DNA from: Magnetospirillum aberrantis SpK
Lineage (GTDB): Bacteria > Pseudomonadota > Alphaproteobacteria > Rhodospirillales > Magnetospirillaceae
Reading direction: 5' to 3'
Length of the DNA stretch: 64,000 nucleotides
Assembly: GCF_011022235.1 (NCBI RefSeq)
Contig: NZ_JAAIYP010000036.1
Coordinates: forward strand, 62,001 to 126,000
Under the pieces are notes generated by a model that did no database searches, was not told where the DNA came from, and saw nothing but the letters and a program-made list of their open reading frames with translations. Made by a program: the position numbers and the translations under genes. Numbering within the stretch: position 1 is the first letter of the stretch; each line of letters starts with the position of its first letter. This document shows, piece after piece, positions 32,830 to 40,819 of this stretch.

Positions 32830-34449
32830 CTAAGCCACCAAGCGATTGATCAACCGCTCCGTCCACACGCTCAGCATCTCGTCTGGGGTGCGCTCCCCCT
32901 GTCGGCGCAACACCTTCTTCTGCCGCCTACAGGTTACGAACGAAGGGAGGTTGCCCTCGCCCTTGCGGTCCCATATCCCTCTGTTGTCCACGAGGGCGTC
33001 GAGCAGGGTCTTGATGTGGCCTTCCATCTCGGAGAACGCGCACTCGGCGGCGTATCGCAACATCATGGCAGCCAATCCCCTCAGGCCAGTGTGGTCCACG
33101 TCTATTAGAACCGCTGGCGGCCGGTCGGGGAACTGGAACAGAGCGACAAGGCAGGCCCGGCGACCACGGCCGGTCTCGGAAAACTCACGACCTTTCTTCA
33201 GGAAAAAATGAGACATGGAAATTTGGATATGCGGGCGCAGAACGGCGATCCGGCGCACGACGGCGGCCAGCCAGGCGGTTTCCCCAAGGTAATCGTCTGC
33301 ACGTTCCATATGCTTGAAGTCAATGGGCGGCAGTCCGTCTTGCAACGCCTCCGGATTGAGACTTACCGGAAACCGGACTGGAGCCGTTGACGCTGTTCGG
33401 CATTTGGCAGCGCCATCATGGGTAGCCTGGGCAGATGTATCCCTGGCAGCAACGAGTTTGGGCACTTTCACGCGGTCCACCGGAATGTCGCGGTCGAAGG
33501 TGCTGAAGCGCTCCACCAGCGGCAAGGCCTTTTGATGCTGGTTGCGGCGACTGCCAAGCCGCGGATCAATCTCCGGTGTCCCCTCGCCGGTCGCTGACGC
33601 ATCTGCCTTGGTGGTGCGCTTGTGGGTGCGCCCGGCATCATCAGCGCTGCCATCATGCACGATATGCCGGTCGGCGGGATGGGAATAGGTCAGCCTGCCG
33701 CATGGCAATGAACGGCCAAAAAGCTTTTCGATTTCCAGGACCAGATATTGCTTCCCCAGCTTCACGCCCCGAAAGTCGATGTGGGTGCTGATGGGCGGTG
33801 GCTCCAGCGAGACATAGGGGCGATGCAGGCTGCGACGGCGCACACTGTCCCAGCAGCGTCGACCATCGGGATGAATGGCCAGCCAGGCGAATTCCTGCGC
33901 CTCCAGCTTTCCCAGGCACTTCAGCGGCATGTTCTCGGTGAAATCGATATGCAGGTCCGTGTAAAGACCCGGCATGACCGGCACCGCCAGGTGGCCCAGC
34001 CCGACCGTGTCCATGATCGCCCAGGCAAGGCGCTTATTGAGAAGGAACAGGTGGCGGACCAGTTCTATTGTGGGGATCAGGCAAACCGCGTCGCCGACGA
34101 GGTAGCGCAGCACCCGCTGCTTCCAGCCCCAGTGCCGATCAAAGAAGTACAACGAGGGCGGCACATTGGCAGCATCTTCCTCGATCCCCTTCGAGAGGTC
34201 TGGGATATCGAATTGCAGGGGAACACCCGTCGCCACCGTGGACAGCACCTCGCCGCCGGAGACCACATGGCCGGGCGTCAGCACCGGCAACAGGCCGATA
34301 GGGAGCCAATCATCACGCAGCGTCTTGGAGCGCAGGCGGCGGCTGATCACACGCACCTGCCAGCCCATATCGGCGGCGTTGCGGAAGCCGCCCAGCCAGC
34401 GTAGTTCCAGATCCTCTGGCTCCTCCTCCCATGGTTTGAAGCGGATCAT
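32830..34449 (-). CDS. tnsE: TnsE-like target-selection protein
   Basis: 539 aa from an ATG that overlaps the tniQ stop (ATGA); TnsE of Tn7 is 538 aa. Features shared with TnsE as I know it are IELVRHLFLLNKRL (Tn7: LELARSLFLINSYF), LEPPPIS...YLVLEIEKL and the C-terminal PAVLIDVDHTGLRGLAAMML region (Tn7: FVLLEVDASDGVKMLST). TnsE directs insertion to replicating DNA, especially conjugal plasmids and lagging-strand structures, by binding the sliding clamp and 3' recessed ends. Having it next to a TnsD-type gene gives this element both targeting routes. A basic, low-complexity linker lies at about 250-330. Confidence 0.8.
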   Translation of the reverse strand: MIRFKPWEEEPEDLELRWLGGFRNAADMGWQVRVISRRLRSKTLRDDWLPIGLLPVLTPGHVVSGGEVLSTVATGVPLQFDIPDLSKGIEEDAANVPPSLYFFDRHWGWKQRVLRYLVGDAVCLIPTIELVRHLFLLNKRLAWAIMDTVGLGHLAVPVMPGLYTDLHIDFTENMPLKCLGKLEAQEFAWLAIHPDGRRCWDSVRRRSLHRPYVSLEPPPISTHIDFRGVKLGKQYLVLEIEKLFGRSLPCGRLTYSHPADRHIVHDGSADDAGRTHKRTTKADASATGEGTPEIDPRLGSRRNQHQKALPLVERFSTFDRDIPVDRVKVPKLVAARDTSAQATHDGAAKCRTASTAPVRFPVSLNPEALQDGLPPIDFKHMERADDYLGETAWLAAVVRRIAVLRPHIQISMSHFFLKKGREFSETGRGRRACLVALFQFPDRPPAVLIDVDHTGLRGLAAMMLRYAAECAFSEMEGHIKTLLDALVDNRGIWDRKGEGNLPSFVTCRRQKKVLRRQGERTPDEMLSVWTERLINRLVA

Positions 34450-36095
34450 AGCCCCTCGTACGCTTCCAGTGCGGCTTCGACCTGGGACGACGCCTGTTCC
34501 GGCAGACCGGCCAGACGCCGCAATCGCCAAGGCTTCAGCGGCAGGTTCCGACGTCTCAACTCTTCCGCCGCCCAGACGATTCGCCGCAGACGAAACTGCT
34601 CGACGCTTTCGGCCTCCTCCGCCAAAGCACAGGCGGTCATCGGCAATTTGGATAACCGCGAAGCCAGCCAATCCCGCCGACCGAACTGACGCTGCAATAC
34701 CGTCGCCGAGGCCCTGATGGGCGGCGAGAGCGTTTTGATGCGCTCGGACTCCGCCCGGAGCGCCCCGCACAATTGACCATCAAGCCCCGGCCAATCCCTC
34801 CTGGGCACCGGGTCTGGCGGGGGCGGCTGGGGGCAAGCAGCCCTGGGTGATCGTGGAACGTGCGGGCGAGATTTCAGCGGCGCCCAGGGCGCGTCCAGGC
34901 CAAGGCGTTCCGCATGACGGCGAATAGTTCCGGGATCCACGCCCAAGGCCCTGGCCGTCGCCCGCAGCCCGGCACCTTCGGCAACCAGTTGCCGCAGGCG
35001 TTGCCGGAACAACGGCCCCAGATCGAGGATGCGCGGCTTGCTGCCTGGAACGGCGGCGAGACTGAACACGTAGCCGCAGGAACAGGAAAACTGGCCAATG
35101 AGCTTGCCTTCCTCCTGATGGGTTCCGGCCAGTTGGACCACCGGCTGCCCATAATGCTCGGACAAGGGGTTGCGACAGGGCCAGGGGCCGAGGCCGAAGG
35201 GCGCGTTTTCCGCCACAGGTGCATGGGCGTCGAGGAACAGGCCCAGCAGAACATGCTCAAGCGGGTGGAAGGCCTTGCGGTGCTTGCGCGCCATGGCGGC
35301 CAGCCAGTTTTCAGTGCCACCCATCTCCGGTTCGCCAGACCACGAGGCGAAGTCCGCGCTCAGCCGCCGCTGGTCAATGCGGTCATCGCCCTTGCCGAAC
35401 CCGCGCTGGCGCAGTTCGTTGTGATAGTGCGCGCCCCATTCACGGAGCGACATTGGCGCCGGCGGGGACCGCAACAGCCGGGCGCATCGTTTCACCACCA
35501 TCCATGGGATCGAGACATCATCCTGAACGTCTGACGACACCTTGGGGCAGTTATCCTCGTCAGCCGCGATAAAGCTGTGCTGCCCGATGGTGCCCGGACA
35601 AACGGTGCTGTCCTGCAGGCGCACACCATGGTCTGGACAAACCGCTACACCGGGCAACTGGTGATCCCGGCGCCAATAGAGTTCGCCGTACAGGTTCAGC
35701 ATGTCGGAACGGCATGCCGGACAATAGCGCAAGCCCGTCGCCCCCTGCACCCGACTGGCCGCCAAGCCAAGCCGCACGGTGACCCATTCGGCATGGCCGA
35801 GGAACAGGGCATCGCGGACTGCCAGCCGCACGTCCGCAGGCTGGAAGGCCGTCAGGTATGGGTAGAGGGTGAAATCCGCCAGCAGACGCCCCGGCGTCAA
35901 TTCCCGGTGTGGCGGCAGCCGTTCGCTCAGCGCCTGGAGATGGCCCTGGAGCAGCACGCCAGCCCGCACTGAGCGGTTACCGAACAGCACATCCAGTGTC
36001 CGCTTGGGGCTGGTTTCCCCCACATGGCGATGAAAGCGTGCCAGAAGGCTGTACAGCAGTTCATCGGGATAGCCGGGCGGGAAATAGGGCAGCAT
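34446..36095 (-). CDS. tnsD: TniQ-family TnsD-like att-site recognition protein
   Basis: 549 aa. It starts PYFPPGYPDELLYSLLARFH, the TniQ signature, and has a zinc-binding motif LRYCPACRSDM...VCPDHGVRLQ at about 125-165, as in TnsD. An HTH (RATARALGVDPGTIRRHAER) lies near residue 400. TnsD-class proteins bind the 3' end of glmS and recruit TnsC. The position of this element right after glmS supports that specificity. The gene starts 8 bp past the tnsC stop and overlaps tnsE. Confidence 0.9.
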   Translation of the reverse strand: MLPYFPPGYPDELLYSLLARFHRHVGETSPKRTLDVLFGNRSVRAGVLLQGHLQALSERLPPHRELTPGRLLADFTLYPYLTAFQPADVRLAVRDALFLGHAEWVTVRLGLAASRVQGATGLRYCPACRSDMLNLYGELYWRRDHQLPGVAVCPDHGVRLQDSTVCPGTIGQHSFIAADEDNCPKVSSDVQDDVSIPWMVVKRCARLLRSPPAPMSLREWGAHYHNELRQRGFGKGDDRIDQRRLSADFASWSGEPEMGGTENWLAAMARKHRKAFHPLEHVLLGLFLDAHAPVAENAPFGLGPWPCRNPLSEHYGQPVVQLAGTHQEEGKLIGQFSCSCGYVFSLAAVPGSKPRILDLGPLFRQRLRQLVAEGAGLRATARALGVDPGTIRRHAERLGLDAPWAPLKSRPHVPRSPRAACPQPPPPDPVPRRDWPGLDGQLCGALRAESERIKTLSPPIRASATVLQRQFGRRDWLASRLSKLPMTACALAEEAESVEQFRLRRIVWAAEELRRRNLPLKPWRLRRLAGLPEQASSQVEAALEAYEGL

Positions 36096-36103
36096 GGCCG
36101 CAC

Positions 36104-37684
36104 CTATCCGGCCAAGTCCTGGAGCGGATCGCGGACGTATCCAGCCTCCTTCAACGCCTCATAGGGCGAACGTTCAGCGGCGAGACTGGCTTGCACGATG
36201 CCGTGGACGGAATGGGGATCGACCTCCGGCTTGTTGACTTTCTTGCGTTTCGGCATGGCCGACTTCTTCCCGGCCTTGAGCTGCGCCAAAGCCGCCCCCA
36301 GGAGGTCGAATTCGTCGGCGCCGTCCTGTTGTGCACGGGCCAGCAGGACTTCGACGAGATCGTCGGCAATGCCCATGGCGGCCAGCGCTTGGCGGGGCGA
36401 GACTTGGGGCGCCTCTGCCGCCGGCGGTTCCTCGCTAGCGGGCATGGGCGGAGCGTAATCCGCGAACACCTGCTGAACGTGCTTCTGAAGTGGCCTAAGG
36501 TCGTCGTATTTTGCTAACGCCCGCTCGTCACCGCGCTTCAAGGCATTGAGCATGGGAGCGATCAGCTTGAAATCCTGCGCCACGACCTGAAGCAATAGCT
36601 CGCGGTCAAGGCGTTCGGGGCGGCGTCGCACCGCCCGCAGGCGGATGGCACGCAATTGGGCCAGCATGAAGAGCTTCACCACCACATCGATGATGCCCTG
36701 GCTTTCTTCGTACAGAACCTGCCGCAGGTCGTCGGTTAGGGGCGTGAATTCCTGGGTCCATTGGTACCGCCACATGGCATCGACAAAATGGTCCCAGGTC
36801 CGATCAGGCTTCAGATTATTCCAAACATGGCTCCCCAAGCCGCTGGCCCGACGCGCCTGCCGGAAATTCCCCTGGAGGACGGCCATTGCGCCATGTGTGC
36901 CCACGGTAAGTACGGGAATGCCGATGGTGTTGACCAAAGTGACCAGAAAATTCAGCAGGAGGTCCGGGCCAGCACCACGTGTCTGATTGAGATGCTGAAT
37001 TTCATCGATGACCAGCACGCCGATGGCATGAAGATTGGCAACCTGGTACATGTGGCGGATCATTTCATCCAGACCACGGCGCGGACCGGCAAACTCCCGG
37101 ATGTAATCGGTCCCCAACAGGTTATCGATGGCCTGGAAGAAGCTGATGCACAACTGCTTTGGCGAACCCTGGAGGGGGCAATCCAGCTTCAGCCAGACGA
37201 TCTGGTAAAAGCTGTACGGTTCCTCGTGGTAAATAATCTTCGGGTAAAGGTTCAGGAGACGCTCAACCGTCCTGCTCTTGCCCATGCCAGAACAGCCAAC
37301 CAAGGCCATGCTGGAGGCGGTTGAAGGCGATCGTTGGCGCCCCAAGAGCAAATCCTTGTGGACTATCCGATCATGGCCGTCCTGAAGGCGCTGAAAATAC
37401 GTCTTATCAAGCGGGTTCCGACTGACATAGCCCTGCCGGATCAGAACGGACAGCGCCATTTCCAGCTTCAGATGCTGCTCCAGCGGCAGGAAATAGTTGT
37501 TCAGGCGTTGAATGCAGTGCACCCGCAATTCATCGGGGAAGCTGCGCTCCCGTTCATGAAATGCCGGTGGCGCGTTGAGCGCCTTCAACGCCTCGGCCAT
37601 GGACAGAATCGGCGGCAGACTGGCGATGAAAGGGTTGCCGCTGTATTCGGGTAACTGCTGATCCTGGGGCTCATTTGTCGTCAT
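36104..37684 (-). CDS. tnsC: TnsC AAA+ transposition regulator
   Basis: 526 aa from the ATG at 37684, which overlaps the end of tnsB by 14 bp; the frame is open upstream only within tnsB. Walker A is LVGCSGMGKSRTVERLL and Walker B is IGVLVIDEIQHLNQT. The C-terminal 150 residues are basic and rich in Ala/Lys (KAGKKSAMPKRKKVNKPEVD), plausibly contacting TnsA/TnsB as in Tn7. It couples target information from TnsD or TnsE to the transposase and carries target immunity. Confidence 0.93.
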   Translation of the reverse strand: MTTNEPQDQQLPEYSGNPFIASLPPILSMAEALKALNAPPAFHERERSFPDELRVHCIQRLNNYFLPLEQHLKLEMALSVLIRQGYVSRNPLDKTYFQRLQDGHDRIVHKDLLLGRQRSPSTASSMALVGCSGMGKSRTVERLLNLYPKIIYHEEPYSFYQIVWLKLDCPLQGSPKQLCISFFQAIDNLLGTDYIREFAGPRRGLDEMIRHMYQVANLHAIGVLVIDEIQHLNQTRGAGPDLLLNFLVTLVNTIGIPVLTVGTHGAMAVLQGNFRQARRASGLGSHVWNNLKPDRTWDHFVDAMWRYQWTQEFTPLTDDLRQVLYEESQGIIDVVVKLFMLAQLRAIRLRAVRRRPERLDRELLLQVVAQDFKLIAPMLNALKRGDERALAKYDDLRPLQKHVQQVFADYAPPMPASEEPPAAEAPQVSPRQALAAMGIADDLVEVLLARAQQDGADEFDLLGAALAQLKAGKKSAMPKRKKVNKPEVDPHSVHGIVQASLAAERSPYEALKEAGYVRDPLQDLAG

Positions 37685-39818
37685 CGCCGTCCTCCCCCAA
37701 GCTGCGCAGGATCTCGGTGATGTCGGGTTCGCTGGTGTCGTCGGCCCGGTTTCCTGGGAACGGCAGCACCGTGGCCGATGGCTGTTCCGGCTTGGCGAAG
37801 CGGAAGGCTTCTTCCGGCCGGTTTGCCGCCTTTTCCGCCGCACGGTTCTTACGAACGCCCTTGGTGCGCTGGCTGTCGCTCTCGGTATTGAAGGCCCGTG
37901 CCGCCTGGGTTTTCTTATCAGCCCTGTCGATCACCTCTTGAATGGCGTCGTTGAGGCTGAACTGACCGCTCAGTTGATTGGGGTGGCTGGCCGCCACCTG
38001 GCGGCGGTCTTCCTTGCGCAACTGGTCGATTTCCCACAGGGATTTGCCGCGATAATCGGCGCTTGAATCCGTCAAGGCGCAGGGAATGAAGCGGACGCGC
38101 TCCCCCTCTTCCTGTACGTAGATGTCGTCCATCAGACGCGGATCATAGGAAACGCGAACTTTCCAAGTGCCCTTCTGGCGGGCGCGTTCGAACCAATGTT
38201 CCTCCAGCGCCTTGGCACAGCTGTAGAAGCCGCCCCAGAAGCGAATGCCCTTGGCCGTCACCGTGGCTTCGTCACTGGGCATCAGGGCCAGCCGGACGAT
38301 CTCGGATGGAAAGGACCGCAGGAAACCGCTGCGATTGACGATGCCCCAGTGCCACAGTTCGATGGGCACTGGCGGGGCCTCGTCGGCGATCATTTCCGGA
38401 GTCCGCCGGTACTCCTTCAGGACGTGATGGTTGTTGTAGTAGAGGACGCAACGGATGAAGATTTCCGTGAAATCGGCCAGATCCAGCTTGCCGTCCAGCC
38501 GGTAATCGCGTGCGCCGCGTTCACCGAAGTCGGGGGCGACATAGCCAGGGACATAGGCTTTGAACTTCGCCGGGATCATGTTGAAGCGCTGCTCGACGAT
38601 CCCCTTCCAGTCGGCCCGATACGGGGCGGCGTTTTCCACGTTGACCCGCAAGGTCTTGATCAGCGTTTCCACCATGGCCCCGGCCATTTCGCCACGGTCG
38701 CCGAGCAACCTGTCGGGCATGGCCTCGCACGGCCAGTCGGCGTCCTCGATCTCGATCCCGAAGCGACGACAGTACTCGACCTTGGGCTCGGCGGCATTGG
38801 CCAAGGCCATCATCGCCCCCACCCAGGACGGCCCTTCCAGGCCGATATACAGCCCGGCAATCATCCGGCTGAACACGTCGATGACGATGTAGACCACCGG
38901 GCGGCCGACGATCTTGTTGGGATCGAAGCGGGACACCAGGTAGACGTCGCCGATGGTGGCGTCGATCTGATAGCGAAAGCCGGGACCGACGGTTTCCGCC
39001 GTGGACGAACCGAGGATGGCCCGCATGTCCTTGTCGTAGACGCGGGGTGTCCGGCGGATGCGTTCGTTGTGGAAGATGTCGTTGTCTTTTTCGTACCAGT
39101 AGCGGAACTGCCGCAGGGTGGGAAACGGCGGCCGGGCCACGTATTCGAATCGGCCAGTGCGCTCGTTCAGCACCCGCTCGGAATAATGATGCTTGACGAT
39201 TTTCTCATGGCACTCACGCAAATCGAGCTGCTTGTTGCGTTTGTAGGCCATGATCGAGGACAGGAAGAGTTGCCTTGTATCGGCATCGATGACGGCGCTG
39301 TAGGTGTTGCCTTCGGCGCCGCTCCGCCGTCTGTCCGGGGAAATGCTCTTCTCGCGGCCACGGGCACCGCTTCGGGTGTAATCGGGCAGCAAGGCATTGG
39401 GCACCATTCCTCGCTGCCAATAGCGCCGCAACAGCCGGTACACGGTCTGTTTGGTCGCCTTGCCGGCATCGACCAGAGCGGCGACGGCTTCTCCGCGCAC
39501 CCTGGTCTTGAAGATATCCGGCATGTTCAGGGCAAGCGGCTGGATCAGGTCCCAGGCCCGATCCCGCCGTTCCTTGTGGCTATCGGGCAATCCCGCATCC
39601 ATGAGCGGCGCCAACCACTGGTCGTCGGGGAAAAGGGCGGCCTCGTCGTGAGCCATCAATTCCTGGAGTTCCAGCGCCCCGCGAAACTCGGGGAAGGCGG
39701 CCTGAGAGCGCACGTCGATGACGTAATATCCCCGCCCCAACGGATCGACCCACAGGACGCGAAAGATAACGCCTTCCGACTTGATCTCGACCAGTTGGTT
39801 GGTCAGCAGTTCGGTCAT
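37671..39818 (-). CDS. tnsB: TnsB DDE transposase
   Basis: 715 aa. The DDE integrase core is visible: first Asp in YQIDATIGDVYLVSRF, second Asp in VYIVIDVFSRMIAGLYIG, and Glu in WKGIVEQRFNMI. The N-terminal HTH region (AALVDAGKATKQTVYRLLRR) would bind the terminal repeats. The C-terminal tail is Lys/Arg-rich and contacts TnsC in known systems. It cuts and joins the 3' ends. It overlaps tnsA (ATGA) and tnsC, giving a tight tnsABC operon. Confidence 0.95.
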   Translation of the reverse strand: MTELLTNQLVEIKSEGVIFRVLWVDPLGRGYYVIDVRSQAAFPEFRGALELQELMAHDEAALFPDDQWLAPLMDAGLPDSHKERRDRAWDLIQPLALNMPDIFKTRVRGEAVAALVDAGKATKQTVYRLLRRYWQRGMVPNALLPDYTRSGARGREKSISPDRRRSGAEGNTYSAVIDADTRQLFLSSIMAYKRNKQLDLRECHEKIVKHHYSERVLNERTGRFEYVARPPFPTLRQFRYWYEKDNDIFHNERIRRTPRVYDKDMRAILGSSTAETVGPGFRYQIDATIGDVYLVSRFDPNKIVGRPVVYIVIDVFSRMIAGLYIGLEGPSWVGAMMALANAAEPKVEYCRRFGIEIEDADWPCEAMPDRLLGDRGEMAGAMVETLIKTLRVNVENAAPYRADWKGIVEQRFNMIPAKFKAYVPGYVAPDFGERGARDYRLDGKLDLADFTEIFIRCVLYYNNHHVLKEYRRTPEMIADEAPPVPIELWHWGIVNRSGFLRSFPSEIVRLALMPSDEATVTAKGIRFWGGFYSCAKALEEHWFERARQKGTWKVRVSYDPRLMDDIYVQEEGERVRFIPCALTDSSADYRGKSLWEIDQLRKEDRRQVAASHPNQLSGQFSLNDAIQEVIDRADKKTQAARAFNTESDSQRTKGVRKNRAAEKAANRPEEAFRFAKPEQPSATVLPFPGNRADDTSEPDITEILRSLGEDGDDDK

Positions 39819-40654
39819 CCCAGCCTCCCCAGTTGGGATGCCGGCGACGCGGCACGGAAGTTTTCCACCGGAGAGGCTTCGCCCTGCGGCTCGGACATGT
39901 CGCAGAGCAGCCGCTTGCAGGCGATCAGGTGGCGCACCAACAACAGCGCCGTCCCCAGCGGCATGGCCAGACGATCATCCAGCGCCTGACAGGCTTGTTT
40001 CAGCGAGACACCACGCCATGACGCGATCTCGTTCAGGACCAGGGCGGCTTTTTCAGCGTAGAAACCAGGGCGTGGTTGTCTGAGATCGTCCACATAGACG
40101 TAGTTGTGAACCCAGGCGATGTTCCCGGCCAGAGCCTTGGGAATTTCTTCGCGGGTCACGATGCCCCAGGGAACGCCCCGCGCCAGCCAATACAGCCGCT
40201 CAAGTTCCAGCAACTCGGCCTTGCGCTTTTCGGACAATGCCTCGACGGGTTTGACGGCATAGGCCATACGCCGATGCTCACCGTCCACGACGAAGTCCAC
40301 GAGAAAGTCCGTGGTCTGGACCAACGGCACCCGTGTGTGGCTATCGACCGGATAGCGGATTCCCGCCCGGTCGGCGATGGCTTGGGCTTCTTCGCGATCC
40401 AGCGGGAATTGCTCGCGGATATCGGTGACCGCGTCGTGCCAGTCGAGCAGGTAGAAAAGACTGACCTCGATGTCGGAGAGGAAATGATGAACCCGGCCGG
40501 TCTTGATGCCTCGCAGGCGGTGCGAGCGGCCCAAGGAAGGGACATCGTAGATTTTGAGCCAGGGTTTGTAATCGGCGCCGAAGCCTGCCCCGCGACCTTC
40601 CTTCAGGTAGCGGGCGATCAACGCCTCATCCACGGAATATTTCCGTCGCGCCAT
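39815..40654 (-). CDS. tnsA: TnsA 5'-strand endonuclease
   Basis: 279 aa from the ATG at 40654, which has AGAGGTG upstream (6 bp to the ATG). An in-frame ATG at 40681 sits in a hairpin with no ribosome site. The restriction-like active site is visible: Glu in FLSDIEVSLFYLLDW, Asp in TTDFLVDFVVDG and Lys in MAYAVKPVEAL (E-D-VKP order as in Tn7 TnsA). The C-terminal winged-helix region follows (RGVPWGIVTREEIPK). It makes the 5' cuts that allow cut-and-paste movement. It is the outermost gene, reading inward from the right end. Confidence 0.93.
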   Translation of the reverse strand: MARRKYSVDEALIARYLKEGRGAGFGADYKPWLKIYDVPSLGRSHRLRGIKTGRVHHFLSDIEVSLFYLLDWHDAVTDIREQFPLDREEAQAIADRAGIRYPVDSHTRVPLVQTTDFLVDFVVDGEHRRMAYAVKPVEALSEKRKAELLELERLYWLARGVPWGIVTREEIPKALAGNIAWVHNYVYVDDLRQPRPGFYAEKAALVLNEIASWRGVSLKQACQALDDRLAMPLGTALLLVRHLIACKRLLCDMSEPQGEASPVENFRAASPASQLGRLG

Positions 40655-40680
40655 GGGCGCACCTCTGGCCTGTCGGCCCA

Positions 40681-40706
40681 TCCACGGGAAAGCCTACGCC
40701 CGTGGA
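40681..40706. promoter_or_regulatory. Hairpin in the tnsA leader
   Basis: Perfect 8-bp inverted repeat TCCACGGG/CCCGTGGA with a 10-nt loop, between the last TnsB-like site and the tnsA ribosome site. It may act in the mRNA leader or as an operator. A weak -35/-10 pair (TTGTCC, 18 bp, TAGGCT on the minus strand) overlaps it. Confidence 0.4.
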
Positions 40707-40730
40707 GAGCCTCAGGACAAGGTGATTCAG

Positions 40731-40795
40731 TATGAAACTATTTCGTCCGGTATGAGACTATTTCGTCGAGTATGAAACTATTTCGTCACCGCACA
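40731..40795. repeat. Right end of the Tn7-like element, three TnsB-like repeats
   Basis: Three 17-bp copies of TATGA(A/G)ACTATTTCGTC at 40731-40747, 40751-40767 and 40771-40787, spaced exactly 20 bp start to start, about two helical turns. The outermost runs into CACCGCACA, giving a terminus TGTGCGGTGACG on the other strand. Dense sites here and scattered sites at the left end mirror Tn7. TnsB bound here would also be expected to repress the tnsA promoter. Confidence 0.9.
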
Positions 40796-40808
40796 ACCTG
40801 TGCGGTGA
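40786..40808 (-). terminator. Hairpin spanning the transposon/glmS junction
   Basis: A perfect 10-bp inverted repeat TCACCGCACA/TGTGCGGTGA with a 3-nt loop, 12 bp past the glmS stop in the direction of transcription. Half the stem is the transposon terminus and half is chromosomal flank. It probably serves as the glmS terminator, although no U-run follows. Confidence 0.5.
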
Positions 40809-40819
40809 TCCTTGGCGCC

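Larger units (their letters stand above)
12920..40795. mobile_element. Tn7-like transposon inserted downstream of glmS (about 27.9 kb)
   Basis: The element is bounded by the left end (TGTATCCGGTGACG...) and right end (TGTGCGGTGACG... on the minus strand). Both start TGT, share CGGTGACG and carry TnsB-like repeats of the form GACGnnATAGTnnCATAC. The tnsABCDE-type genes are at the right end, tnsA outermost and reading inward, as in Tn7. The right terminus is 24 bp past the glmS stop codon, the classical attTn7 position. Cargo between 13.2 and 32.7 kb is a defence island. No perfect 5-bp target duplication is present: the flanks read AAACC on the left and ACCTG on the right. Exact termini are inferred by symmetry and could be off by a base or two. 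Confidence 0.9.

Noticed and set aside
12900..40800. Exact 5-bp target-site duplication
   Set aside because: Flanks read AAACC and ACCTG; only partial overlap (AACCT is shared if the ends are shifted), so no duplication is claimed.
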